A stretch of DNA of 10,391 nt, taken from the NCBI GenBank assembly GCA_003695455.1, contig RFJF01000597.1, forward strand, positions 1-10,391. Direction: 5' to 3'. Position numbers and translations under genes: made by a program. Of this stretch, positions 1 through 6,789 are shown piece by piece. The notes beneath the pieces are model-generated. The model was not told the DNA's origin. It searched no databases and saw only the letters and a program-made list of their open reading frames with translations. Every line of letters starts with the position of its first letter. Within the stretch, counting starts at the first letter, position 1. This stretch comes from Chloroflexota bacterium. GTDB taxonomy: Bacteria; Chloroflexota; Anaerolineae; 4572-78; J111.

Positions 1-29
1 GGTAAGACAACATTAAACCGTGGAACAGA

Positions 30-56
30 CAGGATTCACAGGATTATCAGGATTTT
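30..56. repeat. Triple 9-bp tandem repeat
   Basis: The heptamer CAGGATT occurs at 30, 39 and 48 with an exact 9-base period, the remaining two bases of each unit being CA, AT and TT. It sits in noncoding DNA upstream of the lipoprotein gene. Similar runs of 'acaggatt' are often seen as dispersed intergenic repeats in bacteria with many short repeats, but copy number in this genome cannot be judged from one window. No function is assigned. Confidence 0.6.
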
Positions 57-84
57 ATTAAACATAAGCGTATCTGTTCAGCAC

Positions 85-192
85 GTGTCATGCTGCGCAC
101 GGAACAGGCGAAGACTCTCCGTAAAACGCCTCTAAAGCGCAGCAAAGTTACTCCGCATGGAGATTCTTCAGCCTACGGCTTCAGAATGACAC
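85..192. repeat. Small inverted-ended intergenic repeat (MITE-like)
   Basis: The left end GTGTCATGCTG (85-95) and right end CAGAATGACAC (182-192) are inverted repeats matching at 10 of 11 positions. The similarity continues inward: the reverse complement of 85-120 resembles 159-192, both having a GGAGA(T/G)TCTTC-like inner part. The middle (121-158) holds another degenerate version of the same words (GCGCAGCAAAG..ACTCCG). This looks like a composite of a common dispersed intergenic repeat whose core reads ATTCTTC..CAGAATGACA. An open reading frame passes through it, but that is chance coding of repeat DNA. The next gene is therefore started downstream at 219. No target-site duplication was identified. 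Confidence 0.6.
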
Positions 193-218
193 ACCTGCTG
201 AGAAATTACGGGAAAGCA

Positions 219-656
219 ATGAACACACAATTTCGATGGGTAATTTGGACGGTGCTGCTGGTTGCGCCGCTGCTGGCGGGTTGCGGCGAGGTACTCAACG
301 AGTACTACCTGAGCAACCACACGGATGAGGCAAAAACCGTGCGCATGACCCCGCTGTTTCTGGATACAGTTGATTTGAAGGCAGGCCCGCTAATTGCGGA
401 GATTTCGGGCAGCGTGCGGGCCTCGCTGGAGGAGCCGGTTGCCTTTGAGGAGCGCGGCGAGGCCATCGAATTTACCCTGCCGGCCCAAACCACCGTGTAT
501 TTGGGGTTCAGCAGCGGCGGCACTGAGTTGTTCCGGCAACTTGAGGTCAGTTCACCGGGGCGGCGGTTTTTCGTCAACGATTCCAATTACCGGGAATATT
601 TCAGCGTCCGCGATAATTTGGTGGGTGCGGTGGTACACGTACTCGATATTCGCTAA
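219..656 (+). CDS. Small putative lipoprotein, function unknown
   Basis: This 145-residue protein begins with a short basic/hydrophobic stretch (residues 6-21, WVIWTVLLVAPLLAG) ending in the lipobox L-A-G-C at residues 19-22. That predicts lipidation on Cys22 and anchoring on the outer face of the membrane. The rest is a soluble domain of about 120 residues, acidic and beta-rich in appearance, with no motif I recognise. A longer in-frame reading from 90 exists, but its first 43 codons run through the repeat element at 85-192 and would bury the signal peptide. ATG 219 puts the signal peptide at the N-terminus and has a modest purine-rich GGAAAG just upstream. The gene stands alone: repeats lie before it and a predicted terminator after it. 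Existence is supported by the signal peptide and an uninterrupted frame. The family is unknown. Confidence 0.7.
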   Translation: MNTQFRWVIWTVLLVAPLLAGCGEVLNEYYLSNHTDEAKTVRMTPLFLDTVDLKAGPLIAEISGSVRASLEEPVAFEERGEAIEFTLPAQTTVYLGFSSGGTELFRQLEVSSPGRRFFVNDSNYREYFSVRDNLVGAVVHVLDIR

Positions 657-739
657 CGATACGAGGCGGCAAAATAACAACGGGTTTGCCCGCACCGCCA
701 CGCTGCACGGCTTGCGGCGGCGGGCATCGGCCCGATTGG

Positions 740-775
740 CCGGCGGCAAACCAAACCAACGCCGGTTATTTTTTT
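740..775 (+). terminator. Intrinsic terminator after the lipoprotein gene
   Basis: CCGGCG (740-745) pairs with CGCCGG (760-765) around a 14-base A/C-rich loop, extendable by two G-U pairs. TTA and a run of seven T (769-775) follow. Further GC-rich inverted repeats lie just upstream (683-690 with 745-752; 695-699 with 716-720), so alternative folds are possible. The T-run merges into the -35 box of the next promoter. Confidence 0.65.
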
Positions 776-802
776 GACCTCCGCCCCGTTCAATGGTATA
801 GT
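774..802 (+). promoter_or_regulatory. Sigma70-type promoter for the glycosyltransferase gene
   Basis: TTGACC (774-779) and TATAGT (797-802) are separated by 17 bases. TGG directly before the -10 box gives an extended -10. Predicted transcription start is near 809, about 70 bases before the ATG at 881. Confidence 0.72.
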
Positions 803-808
803 AGGTCT

Positions 809-857
809 CTAAAATCGGGTCAACGGAGTCCCTCTGCCGCGAAGCAGGGGGCTTTTT
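809..857 (+). promoter_or_regulatory. Leader with terminator-like hairpin, possible attenuator
   Basis: Between the promoter and the ribosome binding site, bases 830-837 (CCCTCTGC) pair with 844-851 (GCAGGGGG) in an 8-bp stem containing one G-U pair and a CGCGAA loop. C and five T (853-857) follow. A competing 5-bp hairpin, CGGAG (824-828) with CTCTG (832-836), would use up the 5' arm of that stem. A terminator inside a leader with an exclusive alternative pairing is the layout of an attenuator. I do not recognise a known riboswitch, and no ligand is proposed. Confidence 0.45.
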
Positions 858-880
858 ATTGAAACAGGTGGTACCACAGT

Positions 881-1996
881 ATGCGCATTGGCATTGATGC
901 CCGGCTGGTTTATTACAATCGCGCGGGCATTGGCGAATATATTGTTCAGCTTGCACGGGCGCTGGCAGCCTTAAAAAGCAAAGATGATGAATTTGTTCTG
1001 CTGCAAAGCCGCAAAGACAAAACCGCCATTATTCGCGGCAACAACGGCTTCCGCCGCAAGTCGCTCTGGACGCCCAGCCACAACCGCTTTGAACAGCCGG
1101 CGCTGAGCTTTGAGGTCTCGCGGCTCAAGCTGGATTTGCTCCACAGTCCGGATTTTATCCCTCCCTTCCGGCGCAACTACCGCTCGGTCATCACCATTCA
1201 TGACCTGGCGTTTCTGCTCTACCCCCACTTTTTAACCAAAGAAAGCGCCCGCTACTACGGCCAGATTGACCAGGCCTGGCGTCGCACCGACCACATTATT
1301 GCCGTGTCTGAGGCCACCAAACAGGACAGCATCAAAATGCTGGGCGTGCCGGAAAAGAAAATCACCGTCATTCACGAGGCGGCCAACCCCATCTACCGCC
1401 CCCTGCCCACGGACGAAGCCAAACATCACGTTAAAGACAAATACGGTATTGACAAGGATTTCATTCTGTTTGTGAGCACCATTGAGCCGCGCAAAAATCT
1501 GCCGGGGCTGCTGCAAGCCTTCCGGCGGCTGCGTGATAACTACAAACGGGATGAACTGCTGGTGCTGGCCGGGGCCAACGGCTGGCTGTGGGAAGAGGTG
1601 TACGAAACCGTCAACCGGCTCAACCTGGAAGACCACGTGGCTTTTTTGGGGCGCGTGCCTTCGGCAGACCTGGTGCATTTGTACAACGCCGCCCAACTGC
1701 TGGTGCATCCCTCGTTTTACGAAGGCTTTGGCCTGACCCCGCTTGAGGCGCTCAACTGCGGCACCCCGGCCATTGTCTCTAACACCGCCGCCCTGCCGGA
1801 AATTGTGGGCGACGCCACCCTGCTCATTGACCCGCACGACATCGAAGGGCTGACCGTGGCCATGATGCGCGTCCTCACCGAAGACGACCTCCGCCAGGAT
1901 TTGGTCAACAAGGGCCTCAAACGGGCCGCCATGTTCTCGTGGGAAAAAGCCGCCCAAAAAACCCTGGAAGTATACCACAAGCTGCGTAACAATTAA
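881..1996 (+). CDS. GT4-type glycosyltransferase (GT-B fold)
   Basis: This 371-residue cytoplasmic or membrane-associated enzyme should transfer a sugar from a nucleotide-sugar donor to a glycan or lipid acceptor with retention of configuration. The N-terminal Rossmann half starts at once (MRIGIDARLV, glycine-rich AGIGEY at 15-20) and contains ITIHDLAF (104-111) and AVSEATKQD (141-149). The C-terminal half has FVSTIEPRKN (197-206) and the family signature HPSFYEGFGLTPLE (276-289), with the E-x7-E pair at Glu281 and Glu289. NTAALPEIVGDA follows. Length and motif order match mannosyltransferase-like GT4 enzymes of O-antigen and exopolysaccharide pathways, but donor and acceptor cannot be read from the sequence. 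ATG 881 is supported by AGGTGG at 866-871. A second glycosyltransferase gene follows after a 75-bp gap, suggesting a shared surface-glycan role. Confidence 0.93.
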   Translation: MRIGIDARLVYYNRAGIGEYIVQLARALAALKSKDDEFVLLQSRKDKTAIIRGNNGFRRKSLWTPSHNRFEQPALSFEVSRLKLDLLHSPDFIPPFRRNYRSVITIHDLAFLLYPHFLTKESARYYGQIDQAWRRTDHIIAVSEATKQDSIKMLGVPEKKITVIHEAANPIYRPLPTDEAKHHVKDKYGIDKDFILFVSTIEPRKNLPGLLQAFRRLRDNYKRDELLVLAGANGWLWEEVYETVNRLNLEDHVAFLGRVPSADLVHLYNAAQLLVHPSFYEGFGLTPLEALNCGTPAIVSNTAALPEIVGDATLLIDPHDIEGLTVAMMRVLTEDDLRQDLVNKGLKRAAMFSWEKAAQKTLEVYHKLRNN

Positions 1997-2000
1997 TTGC

Positions 2001-2062
2001 AATGACGAATAACGAATGATCAATGACCAATTCGCCATTCGTTATTCGTCATTCGTTATTCG
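2001..2062. repeat. 18-bp inverted repeat plus 13-bp direct repeat
   Basis: Bases 2001-2018 and 2036-2053 are perfect reverse complements (18 bp) around a 17-base spacer. The right arm is partly duplicated: CATTCGTTATTCG occurs at 2036-2048 and again at 2050-2062. All are built from the words AATGAC, GAATAAC and GAATGA. The element fills almost the entire gap between the two glycosyltransferase genes and ends about 10 bases before the next start codon, leaving no obvious ribosome binding site. Transcribed, it would form a strong AU-rich hairpin. It has no T-run and so is not a standard terminator. Confidence 0.75.
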
Positions 2063-2071
2063 CCATTGACT

Positions 2072-3289
2072 ATGCGTATTTTACTGCTGACACCGCAACG
2101 TCCGTACCCTCCGCACCAGGGAACCACCCTGCGTAACTTCAACCTGGTCAAACAACTGGCCCGCCGCCATTCGGTGAGTGTGCTCACGTTTTTGGAGCCG
2201 GACCAAAACCCCGCCGACCCCGGCCCCCTGCCGGAACTGTGCCGCCGGGTTGACGCCCTGCCCGTTCCGCAACGCACCAACGCCCTGCGCCTGCGCCAAA
2301 TGCTGTTCACCCGCCGCCCCGATATGAGCTGGCGGCTCTGGTCGGCAAAGTTTGCGCGGCGGCTGGCGCGCCTTTTACAAACCGAACCGTTTGACGTGGT
2401 ACAAATTGAAGGCATCGAGATGGCCCCCTACCTGCCCGTCATTCTGGCCGCCCGGCCGCGCCCGCGCATTATTTACGATGCCCACAACGCCGAATGGATT
2501 CTGCAAATGCGGGCCTGCACCACCGACGCCAAAACCCCGCGCCGCTGGCCGCAGGCCGTGTACAGTTGGGTGCAGTGGCGTCGCCTGCGCCGCTACGAAG
2601 CCAACCTGCTGCGCCGGGTAGACCACACCATTGCCATGTCGGCCCCGGACGAGGCCGCCCTGCGCGATGTGCATCCCCACGCAGAAATCACGGTTATCCC
2701 CAACGGCGTTGACCTGGCTACCTACGGGCGGTACAACGGCCCAACCATTCCGCACGATCTGGTGTTTACCGGCAAAATGGACTTCCGGCCCAACATTGAC
2801 GCCGTACTCTGGTTTGGGCAGCGAGTCCTGCCAATTATTCAGCAAAAACGGCCCGGCGCCACCTTTGCCGTGGTGGGCCAGCGCCCGCACCCCCGGCTGG
2901 ATGTGCTGCGCGCCAACCCCAACATCACCATCACCGGCTTTGTGGATGATGTGCGCCCCTACATTGCCGGGGCGCGGGTTTACGTGGCCCCGTTGCGGGT
3001 GGGCGGCGGCACGCGGCTCAAATTGATGGAAGCGATGGCAATGCGCAAGGCGATAGTCTCAACCCAGGTGGGCGCCGAGGGTTTTCCGGTAGCAGACGGG
3101 CAGGAACTATTGCTGGCCGATGAGCCGACAACATTTGCCAAAAAGGTTCTGCATCTGCTGAACAACCCCGCCCGCCGGCATCAGTTGGGGCAGGCCGGGT
3201 ACACATTTGCCGCCGCCAACTACGGCTGGGATTCGCTGGTGCCCCGGCTGGAAAAAACCTACCGCCAACCCGCCAAAACGTTCAAATAA
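2072..3289 (+). CDS. GT4-type glycosyltransferase, second copy-type
   Basis: This 405-residue GT-B glycosyltransferase belongs to a different branch from its neighbour. The N-terminus, MRILLLTPQRPYPPHQGTTLR, resembles the sugar transferases whose N-terminal half reads 'PYPP..G...R'. IIYDAHNAEW (133-142) follows. The donor-binding half holds VIPNGVD (208-214), FTGKMDFRPNIDA (232-244) and PLRVGGGTRLKLMEAMA (307-323). Glu320 corresponds to the second Glu of the E-x7-E motif, while the first Glu position is Gly312, as is common in the GGGTR-K subgroup. Donor and acceptor are unknown. ATG 2072 is chosen. A TTG at 2066 would add two residues, and neither has a clear Shine-Dalgarno because the repeat element runs up to the start. 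It is probably co-transcribed with the upstream glycosyltransferase, since no promoter is evident in the 75-bp gap. Confidence 0.9.
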   Translation: MRILLLTPQRPYPPHQGTTLRNFNLVKQLARRHSVSVLTFLEPDQNPADPGPLPELCRRVDALPVPQRTNALRLRQMLFTRRPDMSWRLWSAKFARRLARLLQTEPFDVVQIEGIEMAPYLPVILAARPRPRIIYDAHNAEWILQMRACTTDAKTPRRWPQAVYSWVQWRRLRRYEANLLRRVDHTIAMSAPDEAALRDVHPHAEITVIPNGVDLATYGRYNGPTIPHDLVFTGKMDFRPNIDAVLWFGQRVLPIIQQKRPGATFAVVGQRPHPRLDVLRANPNITITGFVDDVRPYIAGARVYVAPLRVGGGTRLKLMEAMAMRKAIVSTQVGAEGFPVADGQELLLADEPTTFAKKVLHLLNNPARRHQLGQAGYTFAAANYGWDSLVPRLEKTYRQPAKTFK

Positions 3290-3321
3290 ATCACCGTTTG
3301 ATGCACTTTGCGCCCTTCTTC

Positions 3322-3350
3322 TTGGGTAGCACTGGTGATTGTGGTACAAT
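3322..3350 (+). promoter_or_regulatory. Sigma70-type promoter for secA
   Basis: TTGGGT (3322-3327) and TACAAT (3345-3350) are spaced by 17 bases, with TGG in front of the -10 as an extended -10 element. Transcription should begin near 3357, giving a leader of about 42 bases. A GGAG at 3384-3387 serves as the ribosome binding site for ATG 3399. Confidence 0.68.
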
Positions 3351-3398
3351 TCCCAGATGCACGTTTAATTTACGGAACAGGATGGAGCAAGTAATTCA

Positions 3399-6300
3399 AT
3401 GTTCAAGAGCGTACTCAAAGCCGTCTTTGGCGATCCGAACCTCAAGGAAATCAAAAAACTTTCGCCGCTGGTTGATGAAATCAGCGCGCTTGAATCTGAA
3501 ATGCAGGCCATGAGCGATGCCGACATCCGGCAAATGATGGCCCAATTCAAGGAAGATATGCACCGGCAAACTGCCGAAATCCGGGAAGAAATGGAAAGCC
3601 TGCAACAGCAGGTCAACGATGCCACCGGCAAAGACCGCCAGCAGTTACAAATTAAACTTGAGCAGGTTGAAAAACGCCGCCTCCGGCTGGAAGACGACCT
3701 GCTTAACCAGATAAAACCCCGCGTATTTGCCGCCGTCCGAGAGGCCAGCCGCCGCACCATTGGCCTGCGCCACTACGATGTGCAGATGGTGGGCGGCGCA
3801 ATTTTGCACGAAGGCCGGGTGGTAGAAATGCGCACCGGCGAGGGCAAAACGCTGGTGGCTACCACGCCGGTAGCGCTCAACGCGCTTATGGGGCGCGGCG
3901 TGCACGTGATTACCGTGAACGATTACCTGGCCAAGCGCGACTGCCAGTGGATGGGGCCGGTGTACCATTTTTTGGGGTTGTCGGTCAGCGTTATTCAGAA
4001 CGCAGGCGGCGGCGGGGTAGACAAAGCCTCGTTTTTGTACAACCCGGATTACCACAGCGACGATGATCGCTTTGAAAAACTGCAACCCATTACCCGCCAG
4101 CAAGCCTACGCCTGCGATATCACCTACGGCACCAACAATGAATTTGGCTTTGACTACCTGCGCGACAACATGGTCACAGACCTGAGCCGCGTAACCCAGC
4201 GCGAGCGCCACTACGCCATCATTGACGAGGTTGACAACATCCTCATTGACGAAGCGCGAACCCCGCTCATCATTTCCGGCCAGGCCGAAGAAAGCAGCGA
4301 ATTGTACCAGAAATTTGCCCAACTGGTGCGGCCGCTCAAACGCAGCAGCGATGCCAGCGTGGAAGATGAAGAGCGTGAGCCGGACGGCGATTACGTGGTG
4401 GATGAAAAAGCGCGCATTGTTTACCTGACCGAGCGCGGGATTGAAAAAATTGAGCAGGCGCTGGGTGTTGAAAACCTGTACGAAGGCGAAAGCGCCGCCC
4501 TGACTCCCTACCTTGAAAACGCGCTCAAGGCCCACGCCCTGTTCAAACTGGATGTGGATTACGTGGTGCAGAATGGCGAAGTCATCATTGTTGATGAATT
4601 TACCGGCCGGCTCATGCACGGCCGTCGCTACAGCGAAGGTCTGCACCAGGCCATTGAAGCCAAAGAAGGCGTTCACGTGCGCCACGAAAGTTTTACCTGG
4701 GCCACCATCACCTTTCAAAATTTCTTCCGCATGTACGATAAACTGGCCGGTATGACCGGTACCGCCGAAACCGAAGCCGAAGAATTTGCCGATATTTACG
4801 AGCTTGAAGTGGTGGTTCTGCCCACCAACGTAGAATACCGGGCTATGCAAGGCTCGCTCATTGAAGAAACACACAAAGAAAACGGCGTTAAAGTTACCAC
4901 CTACCGCAGCCCGGATGGCAGCGAATTTTACTACAAACGGATTGACTACCCGGATGTGGTCTACAAAAATCCGCAGGCCAAATTTAAAGCCGTAGTTGAA
5001 GAAATCAAGGAACACCAGCAGGCCGGACAACCGGTGCTGGTTGGCACCATTGCCATTGAAACTTCGGAATACCTCTCTAAATTACTGGAGCGCAACGGCG
5101 TAAAACATGAGGTACTCAACGCCAAAAACCACGAGCGCGAAGCCAGCATCATTACCCAGGCCGGGCGGCCCGGCATGGTTACCATTGCCACCAACATGGC
5201 CGGACGCGGGGTAGACATTTTGCTGGGCGGCAATGCCGAAGGATTAGCCCGCGATGAACTGCGCCGCAAAGGCGAAGATTTAACCCAGATAGACCCCAAA
5301 TTATGGGAAGAAACACTGGCAAAATGGTCGGCGCGCACCGCCAAAGACCGGGAGCAGGTTTTGGCGTTGGGCGGCCTGCACGTGGTAGGTACAGAACGCC
5401 ACGACGCCCGGCGCATTGACAACCAGTTGCGCGGGCGCGCCGGGCGGCAAGGCGACCCTGGCTCAAGCCGCTTCTTTGTGTCTCTGCAAGATGACCTGAT
5501 GCGCCGCTTTGGCGGCCAAAACGTAGCCAACCTGATGGAACGGTTTGGCGTAGAAGATGACGTGCCCATTGAAGCCGGCATTGTCAGCAAATCCATTGAA
5601 AATTCGCAAACCAAAGTTGAAGGCCACAACTTTGATATTCGCAAGCACCTGCTCAAATATGATGATGTTATCAACCAGCAGCGAGAGGTTATGTACGCCG
5701 AACGCCGCCGGATTTTGGGCAGCAGCAGTATGAAAGAAAGTATCCAGAACCTGATATTCGATTCAATCAGCGGACTGGTGCACACCTTTACCCCCGGAGA
5801 CTTCCCGGAAGAGTGGGATTTGGCCGCCCTGCACAGCGAAGTGCGGGCCATCATGCCGTTACCGCCTACCCTCACCTCGGCAGAATGGGCCAACTATTCG
5901 CCGCAGGAAATTGAAGAACAACTGCTGGATTTGGCCGAACAAAGCTACGAAACACTGGAAAAAGAAGTCGGCTCAGAAGCGTTGCGTGAAGCCGAAAAAC
6001 GGCTGATGCTGCGCGTGGTTGACACGCTGTGGGTGCGCCACCTGACCGCGCTCGATGCCCTGCGCGACGGCATCGGCCTGCGGGCGGTGGGCCAGCAGGA
6101 CCCGTTGGTAGCCTACCAAAAAGAAGCCTTTGAAATGTTCAACCAACTCAGAGAGGCCATAAAAACAGAAGTGGTGCGCAACATTTACCACATCAACGTT
6201 ATTCAGCAAAAAGAAGCACCCCGCCCCAAAAACATACAGGCTGTGCATCCCAGCGCCCAGGCTGCCGCCCGCCAGGCACAAACGCCGGGCGCTGCCCAAC

Positions 6301-6515
6301 AGCCGCCGGCCCCCATACGTGTACAAAAAACGCCGGGGCGCAATGATCTCTGCTGGTGCGGCAGCGGCAAAAAATACAAAAACTGCCACATGAAATCAGA
6401 CCGCATGGGAGGGGGTGGCGGCAACGGCGCCCAACCGGAGCCGGTAGGCGCGGGCAAAACGCAGGCTGCCAAATCTGCAAAGAAAGCAAAGCGGCCCCGA
6501 ACGCGTCGCCGGTAA
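3399..6515 (+). CDS. secA: SecA, preprotein translocase ATPase
   Basis: SecA is the ATP-driven motor that pushes unfolded preproteins through the SecYEG channel at the cytoplasmic membrane. Visible landmarks in this 1038-residue protein: SecA-type N-terminus; Walker A MRTGEGKT (144-151); Walker B IDEVDNILIDEARTPLIISG (from 275; Asp276, Glu277); preprotein cross-linking domain including DEFTGRLMHGRRYSEGLHQA (from 399); MTGTA (452-456); helicase motif V TNMAGRGVDI (598-607); motif VI QLRGRAGRQGD (676-686) with the arginine finger; helical scaffold and wing domains; and a C-terminal zinc-binding SEC-C motif CWCGSGKKYKNCH (985-997). Oddities: about 42 extra charged helical residues between roughly 50 and 100 compared with Escherichia coli SecA; Val605 where Thr is usual; and a Gly-rich then Lys/Arg-rich tail of about 41 residues beyond SEC-C. 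It is a monocistronic unit with its own promoter and terminator. Confidence 0.98.
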   Translation: MFKSVLKAVFGDPNLKEIKKLSPLVDEISALESEMQAMSDADIRQMMAQFKEDMHRQTAEIREEMESLQQQVNDATGKDRQQLQIKLEQVEKRRLRLEDDLLNQIKPRVFAAVREASRRTIGLRHYDVQMVGGAILHEGRVVEMRTGEGKTLVATTPVALNALMGRGVHVITVNDYLAKRDCQWMGPVYHFLGLSVSVIQNAGGGGVDKASFLYNPDYHSDDDRFEKLQPITRQQAYACDITYGTNNEFGFDYLRDNMVTDLSRVTQRERHYAIIDEVDNILIDEARTPLIISGQAEESSELYQKFAQLVRPLKRSSDASVEDEEREPDGDYVVDEKARIVYLTERGIEKIEQALGVENLYEGESAALTPYLENALKAHALFKLDVDYVVQNGEVIIVDEFTGRLMHGRRYSEGLHQAIEAKEGVHVRHESFTWATITFQNFFRMYDKLAGMTGTAETEAEEFADIYELEVVVLPTNVEYRAMQGSLIEETHKENGVKVTTYRSPDGSEFYYKRIDYPDVVYKNPQAKFKAVVEEIKEHQQAGQPVLVGTIAIETSEYLSKLLERNGVKHEVLNAKNHEREASIITQAGRPGMVTIATNMAGRGVDILLGGNAEGLARDELRRKGEDLTQIDPKLWEETLAKWSARTAKDREQVLALGGLHVVGTERHDARRIDNQLRGRAGRQGDPGSSRFFVSLQDDLMRRFGGQNVANLMERFGVEDDVPIEAGIVSKSIENSQTKVEGHNFDIRKHLLKYDDVINQQREVMYAERRRILGSSSMKESIQNLIFDSISGLVHTFTPGDFPEEWDLAALHSEVRAIMPLPPTLTSAEWANYSPQEIEEQLLDLAEQSYETLEKEVGSEALREAEKRLMLRVVDTLWVRHLTALDALRDGIGLRAVGQQDPLVAYQKEAFEMFNQLREAIKTEVVRNIYHINVIQQKEAPRPKNIQAVHPSAQAAARQAQTPGAAQQPPAPIRVQKTPGRNDLCWCGSGKKYKNCHMKSDRMGGGGGNGAQPEPVGAGKTQAAKSAKKAKRPRTRRR

Positions 6516-6530
6516 ACCACAGAAACAGCT

Positions 6531-6570
6531 AAACCAACGCCCGACGTGAAGTTCACGTCGGGTCGGTTTT
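6531..6570 (+). terminator. Intrinsic terminator after secA
   Basis: A 9-bp stem (6540-6548 with 6554-6562) closes an AAGTT loop. Beyond a small internal loop, AAACC (6531-6535) can pair with GGTTT (6565-6569), making a long two-part hairpin. TTTT (6567-6570) is the only T-run. It starts 16 bases after the secA stop codon, consistent with ending that transcript before the AT-rich cassette leader. Confidence 0.75.
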
Positions 6571-6618
6571 ATGTAACATCCGCTGTGTTTATTGGTATTT
6601 TTTAACTATTTACGCGTG

Positions 6619-6647
6619 TTGCAAATTAGTGACAATAATGATAAGAT
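6619..6647 (+). promoter_or_regulatory. Putative promoter of the KaiC-like cassette
   Basis: TTGCAA (6619-6624) and TAAGAT (6642-6647) lie 17 bases apart, and TGA immediately before the -10 gives an extended -10. The predicted start near 6654 leaves a leader of about 135 bases before the TTG start at 6790. The leader contains repeated words (CTTTGTA twice, GCCTCT twice) but no hairpin or riboswitch that I recognise. The region 6571-6789 has no gene. Confidence 0.5.
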
Positions 6648-6789
6648 GGAATTGTTAACTTTTGCCTCTACACCAACGGTCTCAAAAACTTTGTAAACCT
6701 GTTCTTTGTAGTGTGCCTCTGAAAAGTAGCCAATTCTCCCAAATGATATGCCGCAGATTTTTCAATCGACCTAAAGGAGGGACCGAAAC

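Noticed and set aside
90..218. 43-codon N-terminal extension of the lipoprotein gene
   Set aside because: It is translated repeat-element DNA and would put the signal peptide in the interior of the protein; ATG 219 is the better start.
552..956. 134-codon - strand frame spanning the gap before the first glycosyltransferase
   Set aside because: It would cross a predicted terminator, promoter and leader hairpin and overlap two genes; the Cys-rich look comes from the local composition.
1232..2038. 268-codon open frame on the - strand under the first glycosyltransferase
   Set aside because: The sense frame carries the complete GT4 motif set; the antisense product shows no motif and runs into the intergenic repeat.
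2066..2071. TTG start two codons upstream of ATG 2072
   Set aside because: It adds only Met-Thr, has no better ribosome binding site, and family members begin at the MRILLL equivalent.
3289..3340. AATCACC (3289-3295) and GGTGATT (3334-3340) inverted repeat between the second glycosyltransferase and secA
   Set aside because: Only 7 bp with a 38-base loop and no T-run; it overlaps the secA promoter spacer and is probably chance, so it is not called a terminator or an operator.
3645..5030. 461-codon open frame on the - strand inside secA
   Set aside because: It lies entirely within the strongly conserved secA frame, and its product is a repetitive mirror of secA codons with no recognisable domain; it is a GC-driven shadow.
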